Assembly (NCBI GenBank): GCA_905250885.1
Contig: CAJNOQ010000335.1
Span: forward strand, 1 to 54,544
Length of the DNA: 54,544 nucleotides
Reading direction: 5' to 3'
DNA from: Didymodactylos carnosus
Lineage: Eukaryota > Rotifera > Eurotatoria > Philodinida > Philodinidae
Shown here: positions 1-12,900 of the stretch, in pieces
Layout: each line of letters opens with the position of its first letter
How positions within the stretch are numbered: position 1 is the stretch's first letter
Translations under genes and position numbers: made by a program
The notes under the pieces: model-generated
What the model saw: the letters and a program-made list of their open reading frames with translations, nothing else
Databases searched by the model: none
What the model was told of the DNA's origin: nothing

Positions 1-3000
1 AATACAATACTCGTGACAACAAGACTTTTAATCAGTAAAAATTATTATTTGACTTGCAACCATATCTATATATTCTCATATTAGAGATGTATATAAATAA
101 TAATGGATTCGATAAGAGATGCATGTATATCATGTAATAATAAAAAATATTCACTTGACATCGACAATAATAATAGCAGCCATATAGGAAGAATCGAATC
201 ATTATAGTACCGTAGCTTATTTACTCATTGAATATCAATGCCGTCTTTTTATTCTAAAAATTCCTTGAAATACAATTACGCCTACATATGTTTTATTTGA
301 CTGACCTTGATTATAGAGGAAAAAATGAGAAGAAGAAGAATTTCCTTTTTTCTTTTTCATTGTCAGCAGATGGACAAAGATTTGAAGAATTAATCGGATA
401 GATGATTTAAAAAAAGAATTAGTACACCATAAAAACTATAAGAATTTGTTAAAGCGCTTTTCTACAAATTATGGTAACTTGAATTCTTTCTTATGTTTTG
501 GATACATGTTGAATACAAACGCATGATTACCTTAAAGTTATTATATATATATCCTCTACATAAGAGGCATCTACCGTATTTTTTTCTCTTTTAGTTTCTT
601 ATATTTTTCAAATTCATTGAAATAGAAACTACAATGTACATGAATGTTCATCTAGTTGATTATTATTTTGCCTAGATTTGAAACATAATAGAGAAAAATA
701 ATATATAATCGAAAGAGAGAAAAATAAAACGATAAAAGTACCATCAATCTCATCAGAAATAAAAATTATTTATAAGTGATGAGTCTTCAAATTAAACTAA
801 GAGATGATGATTAAAAATATTTAGAAAAATTGTCTCATAGATTTTCTTTACTATTCTAATATTTAGTAATTTCATGTCATATATTGATGACTATTTTCAA
901 GAATAAAATCAATAAATATTTGATAGTAAAAACAGCGAACGAATGGTAAAATTTCAATATCATTGTGTAAGGTGTAGACTAAAAACAGTAACAGTAAATT
1001 TCGTTTTGTAATTAAACTTATAAAGTTGATTTTGTATTATTTTAGTTTAGAATATTATAATGGATTATTTGTTCCGTTTGTATTTTAAAACGATAAAGTT
1101 TATATTAGTGACGACTGTCGATTTAAATAGGAGATTTATGAATGAATAATAAACTAGGAATGCACTCATTTCAAGTAGATACTTATAAAGATCACTATTT
1201 TCTACTATTAAGCATCACTAAAAGTACATTATAATTGGTAAAAATCTCTATTTTTATACAAAAGCCAACGTAGTCTTCGGTTGATTCAATAATTTTCGTA
1301 CTATTAACAGATATAGTGAACAAAATTAAGTTTATCTTATACAAAAACTTGATCAAAATTTTGGTAATACTTAATAGTGAAAAAATAGTCATATTTATAT
1401 AAGTATCTACTTGAAATGAGTGCATTCAATCACCAATTGTCAACATTGAAAAACAACTGATTATTAAAGATATGATAATTTTATAGAAGAAATATTTTTT
1501 TTTGAATAATCGATATTATTTATTTTATAAAATAAAAACATGGTTTATTTTTAATCATTTTAGTACTAGTAAATAAATTAAAATTAATTGAGACGTTTTG
1601 ACCATTTTTTAGAAATTAAAAACTAAAAAATAGTTAGATAGACACATTCATGTTTCTATTACAGTCAAGTTTTATTTGTGCACAAGAAAAATGCGTATGT
1701 AATGATGATTATTGTTTATTTAAACGATGTAAATTTTTGTCCTTCAATTGTAGCTCTTTTATGTTTTATGTTTATTTCATGTTAGACTCGATATATTCTC
1801 TCTTCTGTTTAGTTTATTGAAAAAAAATAATTCTACATTTTACATCTTTGTGTAAACGTTTAGTTAAGTAGGTATTAATAATCTTTTCTTTTTTTTTTTC
1901 ATTTGAACATTTATTTTTGACATTATTCTTGAATAATAAGCTGGATCATCTTTTAAAACGATGAATAAAAACTATTATTTTGTTCTAAAGTTGAATATAT
2001 TTTTGTAATAAACTGGTTAAAATAAGAAATGAAAGTTTGATGAGCAATATGTGATGATTTAAAAGAGTTATCGAAGATATTCTGATTTATGCATATTGGT
2101 TTGAGATATTTTGTCTACAAAAACAAAAGAATTTTCTCTTTTTTTTTCTTTTTTTTTTATTTCTTCGTAATACTTCAAATATTAAACGGTTTTTTTTTCT
2201 TTCTTTGTCTAGCACCAACATGCAATATGATTAACATATTAAATACGGAAGGAGAAAAAGAAAAAGAAGAAGAAGAAAAAAAAAAGATATTAAAACTTTG
2301 CGTAAATATCATTGAAAACACCAATAAAATAAAACATTCTATGTGATGGTAAAAATAGACGAAAAGAAAATGACAAAATTTTTTCTTTTTAAAACGAATA
2401 TTGAAAATGAATCGTGGTTAAAAAACAACAATTAAACTAAATTTATAAAAAAATAAAATCATATTGTTACTGATGTTAAGATTTGAAATAACAACAAAAA
2501 CATAGATTATAAATTATTCATATTAATTTCATTATCTTGTACATAAAGAGAAAGAAAAAAAAAATAAACAACCGGCCAAACATTGATAAAATATCTTCTT
2601 CAAGATCTACCATAATTCTATAAAAAAAAAAAATTCTCTTTCTTTCACTCTCTTGTTCTCTCTATCTTTCATCTTAAATTACAAAAACAACATCTCTCTC
2701 ATTCTCTCTATCGCTATATATAATACATCATGAGTGCGTTCCACCTCTTATATGTATTGTTTTGTTGTTTCTTTTAGATTTAACAGGCTATAAAATATCA
2801 ATTATTTCTAACATTACTTATTCGATCAATGTAATATGAAGAATGATTACTAATATATTTCTGTTCTCTTTTTCGATTGTCATCAAGGTAAAACTTATTA
2901 TTATCATTATTATTACATAGTCAATAAATATATGAATGTAACATTTAGGATTCGATTAATATTATCAACGATTAGTCTTACTGCCCATTTTAAATTATTT

Positions 3001-3966
3001 CGATATTTATCGTCATGTACACCGCTAATGTACATTTATTAAATTTTTGTATACGTTCATGTTTGAGCTTACTTCTCTATCAAGTAAAGACAGAGAAACA
3101 TCAATGAACCATTTTTTGAGTACTATGGCAAGAAAAAAAGCAGATTTCTTACGATTAAAATTGCTTTATTATTAGAAATTCAGTAAAATGATAAAATGAA
3201 AATAGCTATAGTGGATAAAGAGTAAGATCACTATGAGTAATCAGTAATACATTCTTGCGTTGAAATACCAGTGTTTGTTTCACTTTCTACTTTATATTTA
3301 TAGTACTGGGCAAACCATCATTCTATTACAGAACAAATGAAATACACACATTGATTATATTTTCATGTTCTTTTGTGTCAAGATATTTATTGACAAACAG
3401 TTGAAAGGTTTCATCTTTTTATTCCCATTAGAAAAGAATTACTTTTTCTACTTGATGTTTCAAGACTTTATATTTTATCCTCATGAATTGTTTTGTATCT
3501 TCTGTCCATAAAAGTTATTTCTCAGTTTGTAAATGATAAAATCAGAAATAATGCGTATATTTCATGACAGATGATACAATAGGTCAATCAAAATAATAGA
3601 TATAAAATGGTAATGTATAAAATTATTAGTGAATCAACGCGTAAAATCTATAATGTAAATAAAACTAGTGTTTTTTACTAGAAAATACTGATATATAATC
3701 GCTTTTCTATCTTTGAAATGTTTTAATTACAAATTATTTTAGATGTTTAATTATTTGTATAATCTATTGTTTATGATTTTATTGAATTAAACAGTAATGA
3801 CAATTAATATCTAATCGTTAAATTAATTCAAGTATTTCTATCGATGATTTTTATATAACAGTGACATTTTTAATTTTCTTTATTCATTTCTTCTGTTAAT
3901 TTATATACAAAAATATATTTTAACTTATTCTCGTTTACAACATTATCTCGTTATCACATTTGAACA
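1..3966. other. AT-rich region with no gene recognised
   Basis: No open frame here has codon use or residues resembling a protein. The stretch is poly-A/T-rich with stops in all frames. It precedes the first recognised MBNL coding exon, whose acceptor (ending ttgaacag) lies at 3959-3966, so part of it is probably MBNL 5' UTR, leader intron or promoter. Apart from the inverted-repeat element at 1158-1427 I see nothing specific. No TATA-plus-start arrangement could be tied to the gene. Confidence 0.5.
1158..1427. mobile_element. MITE-like inverted-repeat element, 270 bp
   Basis: The first about 30 bases, starting GAATGCACTCATTTCAAGTA, recur exactly in inverse orientation at 1397-1427. Similarity continues more weakly inward for another 30 or so bases (ctattaag blocks on both sides). 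The interior has no transposase. This fits a non-autonomous DNA transposon. No clear target-site duplication is visible (left flank aaacta, right flank aatcac), so the superfamily is not assigned. Confidence 0.75.
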
Positions 3967-3977
3967 GTATATTGAAC

Positions 3978-6900
3978 ATGCATACCATGACAACCGTTCC
4001 ACAAAATCATTTAACACCACAGGGACAATATAACACCGGTGTACCATTAGGACCGGGACAATTAACAGTGAATGGTGGTCTCCAGTCAACCGGTGCACAA
4101 TCAGCTGCTGCGGCAGCAGCTTCAATGCCAATCACACCATTATTAGCTACAATAGCCAATGTTAAAGATTCAAGATGGTTAACTTTAGAAGTCTGTAGGG
4201 AATATCAGAGAGGAAAATGTACAAGAAGTGAACAAGAATGTAAATTTGCACATCCACCAACACATGTCGAAGTTAATAGTGGAAAAGTCATTGCTTGTTT
4301 CGATTCGTTAAAAGTAAGTTATCAGTCTTTACCATTTTTACATTGTATACTACTATTATGCAAATTGGATTAGTGTAAATATCAGACATTGATACAAATT
4401 CAATCTCTTCTTATCGTTTTCAGTTGGTAAGCATTTTCCTGAGGCATATTTTTATTAATCAATCGTAGACACTAATTACATTAAGTATAAATAGAAACAA
4501 ACATAGTTTATCAATTCTTCTGAATCTGATGATAATGTTTGTTTTCAGAAAAGAAGTGAGAAACACTATGGACATGAGTTCTTGAGAAAAATTCTGTAAT
4601 ATTAACTGTGAGTGTAAAAATACAAAAATTTATATCCTGCTCAAACTCTACTAACAAGACATGAAACTTCTAGAGTATGTTCAAATGACTAAACTGAATA
4701 CTTAGAACGACGAAAAAACTTTGGATTTTTCATTTTGTTATGAGTGATTTTCGGAAGAAATCACCTAAAACTTTGAGGAAAAAAACCATCAGCTCTTTTC
4801 ACCATGCAAATCAACTACAACAAAATAAAGTAAAGGATTTTTATATATGAAAAAGAGCAACTTTTGAATAGCACAACTTTATTGACTACTATTACTATAT
4901 CAGACTATAAACCATACGAAATAGCATTCCCGAAATAGAAGTATTCCTATGAACCGGACCATAAGGACGAATTTTGCTAAAAGAGTCGAAAATTTTCGAT
5001 CATAAACGAGTCTCACCAAACTTTCGCGAACGCTATTTCATATGGTTTATAGTCTAATATATTAGTACTAATCAATAAAGTTGTGCGATTCAAAACTTGT
5101 TCTTTTTCATATGATGAGATCTGAACTGTTTTATTTTCCTATATTCATCCCTAAAACTAGAAAAATTTTCGTAAAATTTATGTCCAGTAGATTTCTTCGC
5201 TTTTTGCTGACAATAAACATTCCAATACCAAGAGATTTAACGTGATTTATAACCTATGTTTCTTTATCATTTTCTTCAATTGACATGAAATAATTAATCG
5301 TCACGTAACATGTTACAGCGCGTTCATACTATACACTAGGGGTGAGAAAGATCCAGTTCAGTTCTTTTGAACGGTAACTGGTTAGCAGAACTGCTGAACA
5401 TTCTTTTCAAGAATTTAACGTAAAATAAAATCAATGAAGCTATTTACATTGACTTTGCTTAGTGAGTTGAAGGAAGATGGTGCGTTTAGTGGACTAAACA
5501 AAGTCAATAGATTCAGCGGTTTTATTTCACACTGAATTCTTGAAAAGAACGTTCAGCAGTTCCCGTTCTTAAAACGAAAACAGCTAACTAGTTCTTTCTA
5601 CCAGTTCTCAGGAACTTTAGCAACTGGAACTGTCCCACCCCTACTATACACTACCCTGTTTATCACAGTTTAAGCGTATAATTGATTGAAATATATTCGT
5701 ATTCTTTATAATTATTCAGGCGACTAATATACGCATCCTGTCAAAAGTATATCATAATTTAGTTGAGCATAGACCGTTCTAAATGTAGTTTTGTCTGAAA
5801 AAGACAATTCTATGTTGTGCTAACAAAGAATGAGCCACAATTAAGAATGAGCCACACCCTTTTACATAGCACATTGACGATTTGTTATTATTTCGAAATT
5901 AAACTCGGACTTTTCGAAATCTATCTTCCGTTGACGTGAACTCATCATGCATTTCATTTGATCGCGTTTCTAATCCTCCCGAAAGACCGTCTTTCTCAAT
6001 ACTTTTTCTAGCTCAAGTTAATCGCTTAATCACGGTAATGTCTAATTGCACACATTTACAGACAAGTTGCTTCCATTCTCTAATAGCTGAAGATGAGCGA
6101 TCTGAAGTTCTCCCTCTATATGTGCTCCTTCTGACATACGAGTATATTGACATTTTTTTCTGTATTTTCTCGAGATGCGAAGAGATGTTTATGCATAGTG
6201 TCTAGTGAGAAGAGTAAACGTCAGCTCATCAATGATCATGTGCTAATATTTTCTATGCTCTGTTTGAAATGCAAATGTTGTGTGAGCATCGCTTGAAAAT
6301 TTTCTGAGTCGTCGAACTTTTTCTGATTATCATTTCACTCAGTTAATTTTCGAATCGTTATGTAGATTGTCCTCCATTCTTAGATGCAGACATTTGGCGC
6401 TTTATACATTCTTATAATCATTTAGAAAAAAATAATAGCCACTGTGATAACAGAAAACATTTTGATTAAGCAACCTACTTCAAAAAAAAGACACACTTTA
6501 TCTTCTGTGTATATGTCGTATGTATTAACACTTCTTAAATTCTCGTTAAATGTTTATCTTAAGTAGGAAAGTTACTCGTAAGTGAAGCGGTTTCGTTTGT
6601 TCGTACACCATCTTTCAAGCTTTAAATCTTCTCTTACAAAATTATTGTATGCATACTATGACAACTGACTAAATTGTTATTTCCCGGTGGAAGAATGACT
6701 CATGGCAGTTAACATGATTCTATCTTCGAGCCAGATCTTCCTCTTATGTTTTCATTGGCTAATAGCGTACATACATAGATCTTCTTCTCTTATAGTAATA
6801 CTTTCCGACACCTCTGACATCTACCAAATAGAAGATTCTTAAATTCTAAGACGTTTATAAACGCTTTATCATGGTCTCTTTCTTTTTTTCTTTCTTTTCT

Positions 6901-9900
6901 TTTCTTTCTTCATGTTTAGTTTTCGTTTTGTAATAAAGCAGAAAAGTTAGGAGAATACGACTATATAAATATGCGATGATATTTATCACGTTGTTCAACT
7001 GTATATACTTCATAGTCAAAGAAATGAACGAAATAGAAAAAAAATATAAAACGAATTTATTTTTTTTTACATTTGTGTGTATTGTATTTTTTTTTTTTTT
7101 TTTTATCAGAATAAGTTAAAACATACAATACTTGAGCGAATATAGATTTGAACATATTTGCATTTTAAACCACTCAGAGAAAGAAAGAGAACAAAAAAAA
7201 TTTAAAAGATACTTTATTATAGTAGGAGTTAGAAGTACTGATAATCTAAAAGGACAGAGCTGACGAGTAATAGTGAAATGAAGAGAAAAGAAATAGTGAA
7301 GAGAAAGAAAGAAAAAATAGGAGACAGTTAAAACATACTTGACCGGTATGACGCGTAGTAAAAGTTTATACTAGTTTTTATTACTCATTTGGTTAAGTTA
7401 AAAAAGAAATTATGCAGCAGCAACAGCCGTCATCATCATCGCTGAATGATCAAGTAAGTTTGAGATAAACAATTTTTTAAATTCTACATTTTTCCTCTTA
7501 ACTTTATTTGGTTAAATCTTCATTTGAAAGTTTAGATCACACAAAAGATTTCTTAATAAAAAGATATCATAAGAGTTTTCTTAATAAAAGATATTTATTT
7601 TTGTTATTGCGTAGTTATCCGATGGAAGACAAGTTGTATGCTCGAGTATGAATATAGTTGTTTCGATACTAGAGTGAATGAAAGTTGATGTATGTCAGAA
7701 AAGGAGTTTCAATATTAGATTTTTTGGTACGTTGCATAACCTAAGCGCCACGTTTACTTCAAACTAAAAATGATATCATTTGTCAGTTAGGATTAGGAAT
7801 ATGCGTGTCTTTTTTTATTATTAAAAAACACGTTTTCATTTGTCAGCATGTTTATTTTGCTGTCCAATTGTTTTTTTTTCAAAAAATGATATATCATAAT
7901 GTAAAAAGTAAACATATTTTTGTTCTTTTAAATTTTATTGAAGAGAAATGAGCTTGTATTCTCTTCTTTTTCCGTGTTTCATTTACATGCTCTCTGTTAT
8001 CTTCAAAGCAAATAAATACACACTTGAGTGCAAAAAACGGTATTAAACGACACAAAAAGAAAAAGAACATTCAGTAGTTGTTTTATAAAACTTTAACAGA
8101 CGAAGACTTTTTTTTTATAAAAATGAGTAGTATAAAACCGAAAAAACTTTATGTATGATCTTTAATGAACTATTTATTTTTAATTTTAATAATTTATTTA
8201 TTTATTATTTTAGGGGAAATGTAACAGAACAAATCCTCCTTGTAAATATCTTCATCCACCTCAACATTTGAGAGATATATTATTACAAAACGGTCGTAAT
8301 AATTTGATATTAAGATCAATAGCAATGAATATAGCAGCAAATCAAGCTATTTATCCTCAACAAACACACATTCAATATCCAAATGGTGCTATTCCCATAC
8401 AGTCAGCATCGCTGGTAAGAAAATTTTCAACTATACAACAAAATATCTTTCTTATTTATTTTTCTTTCTATTTAGGCTTCGTATCCACATTTAGCAGCTC
8501 AACAAGGGCCCAATCAGTCAGCATTATTATTTAATCCGCAATTTAGTATTCCAATACAACAGTTATCACAAATTCAACAGTTACAATCAGCCATGTATTC
8601 TGATCAATTTTCATTTCAACCGGTGGCACAATTACAACAGAAAACAACAAGAACAGACCGTTTAGAAGTACGTAGATTAGCGTCCAATTCATCAGTTGCT
8701 TGAAAATGCTTTATCAAAATATGTATTATTTTTCGTTTATTGAAATCCATATCTTTCCATTGAGAAAATTTTTTACTTTATTGTTTTAACGTTGAACTCG
8801 TCGTAAAAATTTCTTATTTTTTTGCGTACAGATTGTGTATATTTAATGCGTGACGATCTACAGTAGTGCGGTAAGTCGAGTGCAAGTGCGTCAATGCCTC
8901 GAAATAAAAACAAAAATTAATTTAATTGCCATTGCTCATCTATCTGCACGCAGCAAAGAGCGTTTTTTTAATAAATAAGGCAGAACAGTATAACGTAGCT
9001 CTCTTTATAAAAGTATAAAAACTAAGGAGATAAACATAAAATAGATTAGTATTTAAATACAATCTTTTTGTTGTTTCCAAAGTTTCTTTAATTTTATATG
9101 CATATTCTTTGCTAATAACAAAGTTAAGAAAACATAGTAGAGCTATTTGTATGTAATTGTTCTTGTAATGCAGTTAGGTTAATTAGTTTTGCTATCTAAA
9201 CTAATAATCCTATGTACAGAAAATGATAGTCATAGGTGCTATATGCAGTCATTAAAAGCCTTACATATTTTAGCATATTTATTACATGCTGTATCGCCAT
9301 TGAGGACAAAATGAATTTTTTCATTCGCTTTTTCTTTATTTCTTTAGCGCAGATAAAAAGGGAGCAAAACACTTGCTGCTTGAAAGCTGCAGCATCACTT
9401 TATTTTCTGCGCTGTATACGGCATGTTGCGCCTTTACCGCCAAATGTCGTCACCCGCCCGCTGCTGCTGCAATATAAGGAATAGATAATTTGTCAGCATG
9501 TTTATTACAACTCAGATGCTACCTTTAAACTTTTAGCATCTTATTAGTTAGAGAAAATTAGGTATCATCTATTTTTGTTTTTAATACTAGAATTCAATCT
9601 ACTTTAAATTTAAAGTGTCTGTGAATATTTTTCTGATAACGTTCGATTGACAAAACATAGACAGAGTGTCGCTGAGTGGATACTATATGCTTCTCACGCT
9701 GCTAATCTCATACATGATCTTTATTTTTGAAAACAAAACAAAGTCTTTTGGTCTACTACAAAAATAGTGATAGTAATCCAAGTAAGAATCTTATCTTAAG
9801 ATAACTATTCGCTCTGCTAGAGAGAAGTGTTTATTTTTGTTTTTTTTTGAGAATTTATTTTTCAATTTATTTGTTAGTTCTTTGCCAATTTTTGTTCTTA

Positions 9901-12900
9901 TCGCGCTGCTGTTTAATAACAAAATAAGGGCAGAAACTCGTCTTGCTATCTATATGGACAGTATAAGTTTAACTTTGACGTTATAACATATTTTTGAAAA
10001 GATTCATAAAATATTTTAGGTTTATCCAACGCATGATGCGTTAAAGGTTGGTTATTCTGAGTTGTTGATGTTTATTTTTGTTTGTTTGTTGCGTGTATAT
10101 ATAATCAATCCATCACACACATTTTCTTGTTGAGGTTTTTTTTTTTACGGGCCACCTTTATATTGAACGCAATCATATTATCTATACCCGCTTTTTTATC
10201 GTGGTTGCATGAACATAAGGTTTTATCTCTATTGCATGCACATCTCGTAAATATATAAAACCAGAAGAACATTGAACATAGTATAATATTGACTTTAATT
10301 GTGTGAATTTGATAATAGAATAATCTGATATCCCCTTATATCTACATATATGTTACGCTCTATTTACCTTTAGTCGTGTACTTCTTACTTTGATATGTTA
10401 TACGTAAGTGATTTAATAACAGATGCAGAGAATAAAATTTTTTATTTTTTAAAATGCACAAAAATAAAATATTAACTATATTCTATTATATCTAACACAC
10501 AAAAACATAGAATTAGAAAAAAATGAGTTTCTTCAGCTTTATAAAAATTTTAATTTTGTTATTTAGTAAAAACTCGGATATTCATTGCTTTATAGCAGCA
10601 AGTTCTTGGCATGATGCTTTTTTTTTTAGTTAAGCGCATCTAGTGGCATCAACATTAGATAGATTATTTTTTTATTGAAAGGAAACACACACATACACGT
10701 CTATCTTAGGCATTTGTTTTGTCAAAAAATCAAATTTTTCTACAAGCTATGTTTTTGGAATACTTATTCGTTCCTGATTGTTTGTCCTGCAAAAGCAAGT
10801 TGTCGTCTCATATAATTAAACGATGAGGACTTATGATAGCGCGGTATCTTGTAGATGAATACCAGAATTCATTCGCAATGAAACTGATCACGCGTAGTTT
10901 GCTTAGCACAGCATTTTTCTAATATACTCTGCTTTTGTTTGCTTTTCAAGACAAGTGAAAGATAAAATCCACAGTTTTGAGTTTACAAATTAACATTTTG
11001 AGAGCATTTAAACTTGTTTTTTTTTTTGTTAACAAGACTGACAGGAAGAAATAAAAATTGCACTATTTAATTCACAAATTCCTCACATTTCTCTCTCAAA
11101 AATCTTGTTCTCACATTCGAATGTGATTAGGAAATAGATGAGATGTCTTTTTCAGAAGATTTGCGCTCATTAGTATAAAATAGATTATTCAAACAGAAAC
11201 CTTGCAACTCATGAGAGATATATAGAGTTCTCCGCACGTTTTAATGTATAGGTATATAGTTTGTGTGCATTTATGGTTTTGCTTCATCCTGATATGCGAT
11301 GTTTTTGTGAATATTGATATGTGGGGGGTGTATCTATCCTTGCTTTGCTTGCTTCTTGTCTTAAGTCAACAAAGGAGAAGTCTTCTTATTATTATTTGGA
11401 GTACATGTCCAGTTGAGTCAAAGTCCGTTGAGGTATAGCCTAGGTCAAAAGACGAAGATTTATTCATGTTGACTGTATTTGTTGATAAAACGCTAGTCTA
11501 ATATATATCCCACCAATAGCATGTAGAATGTTTTGCCTACGGACTGAGACTCAACCTTTAGTGTTATGTATGCTTCGTTCCTGTTTATTTTTCTTGTTTA
11601 TCATTTATTTATAGTTGTTTTGGTTTGTTCGCTTCCACGCTTCTTCGCTTTTATACTTTTAGGTGTGCTCTGATTTTCAGCATGGGCAATGCGTCTATTC
11701 ATCAGACACATGTCCATTAGCTCATCCACAAGCCCATTGTCCACTTGATAGTGAAGGTCTTGTTACTGTTTGTGTTGATTTTGTCAAGGGTAAATGTGCA
11801 CGTGAATCATGTAAATATTTTCATCCACCTGAACATTTGGTTCAACAATTAAAAGCTGTTAAAGCAAATAATGGTGCCGTTGCGCAAGCTGCTGCTCATG
11901 CAGCTGTTGGTATTCAATACTCACCTAGTACTATACAATTAATACCATCACCCGCTACCCCAACACAAACATTTTCAACACAAACATTTTCAACACAAAA
12001 TTTTACACCAACCTATACAACATCATTTAATGGTTTTCCAACATCAATAGCAACACATAATCAGCAATTCTTGGTACGCTTCACACACACATTCTATGCT
12101 TAATATGAAAAAGAAAAAGAAGCCACTATTGATCTTCTTTTTCTTTTTGCATATTTTTTGTTTAGTTGCTACTCTTATTCTCTTGTATTAACACCAAAAA
12201 AGGCACAGTCTTTGTTTTTTATGTTGGCATGTATCGTTAAAAAAAGGAGATGCGAGCTTCATGCTTAAAGTTAGGACTATATATCGTTTGCTTTTGTTTT
12301 TGTGTTGCTTCATTGTACTCACACACACACACACACACACACATGCCCGGTCAATAGAAAAATCTTACAAATTTTGTAGATGCCACCTGACGCATTATTT
12401 TTGCTTACAGGTTAAATTAACAGAACCATTAGATACTATTTCTCCTTACCGGTAGCCTAATATTTCTCTTATTGTATCAGTATGCAATCAGAGAGATGCC
12501 ATTAGATAGAGCTCACAAACAAAACAAATGCTTTCATTTTTGCATAAATTCTTTTACGCTTTTTTTCCTTAAATGAATATATCTTGTGTTTTTTATATAT
12601 TCTTTTCTTACACACAGGATGAAATAGGCAATTTCGGATCGAATGGTACAATGATTGTTTTAGTTATCTTTTTGTTTATTCTAGCAACAAAATGCACATG
12701 ATGATAATGGACAATCATCGCAAAATTTAGTTGATAATTCATCTTTGAATGGTGGAGGAAATAATGATATTAAAATGTATCAAACTGGCCCAGGTGGACT
12801 CGTATCACCCTATAATCCATATATGAATCAACATATACAAACCATTGCTTACGCACGTGCACCATCAGCAGATATTAAAGGAACTGAGGTATGTTACAAT

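Noticed and set aside
3943..4131. Minus-strand frame over MBNL exon 1
   Set aside because: Shadow of the real plus-strand coding exon.
12618..12645. Possible 28-nt MBNL micro-exon after cacacag
   Set aside because: Any phase that uses it meets a stop in it or in the following 12685 exon. Skipping it gives a clean phase-0 join.
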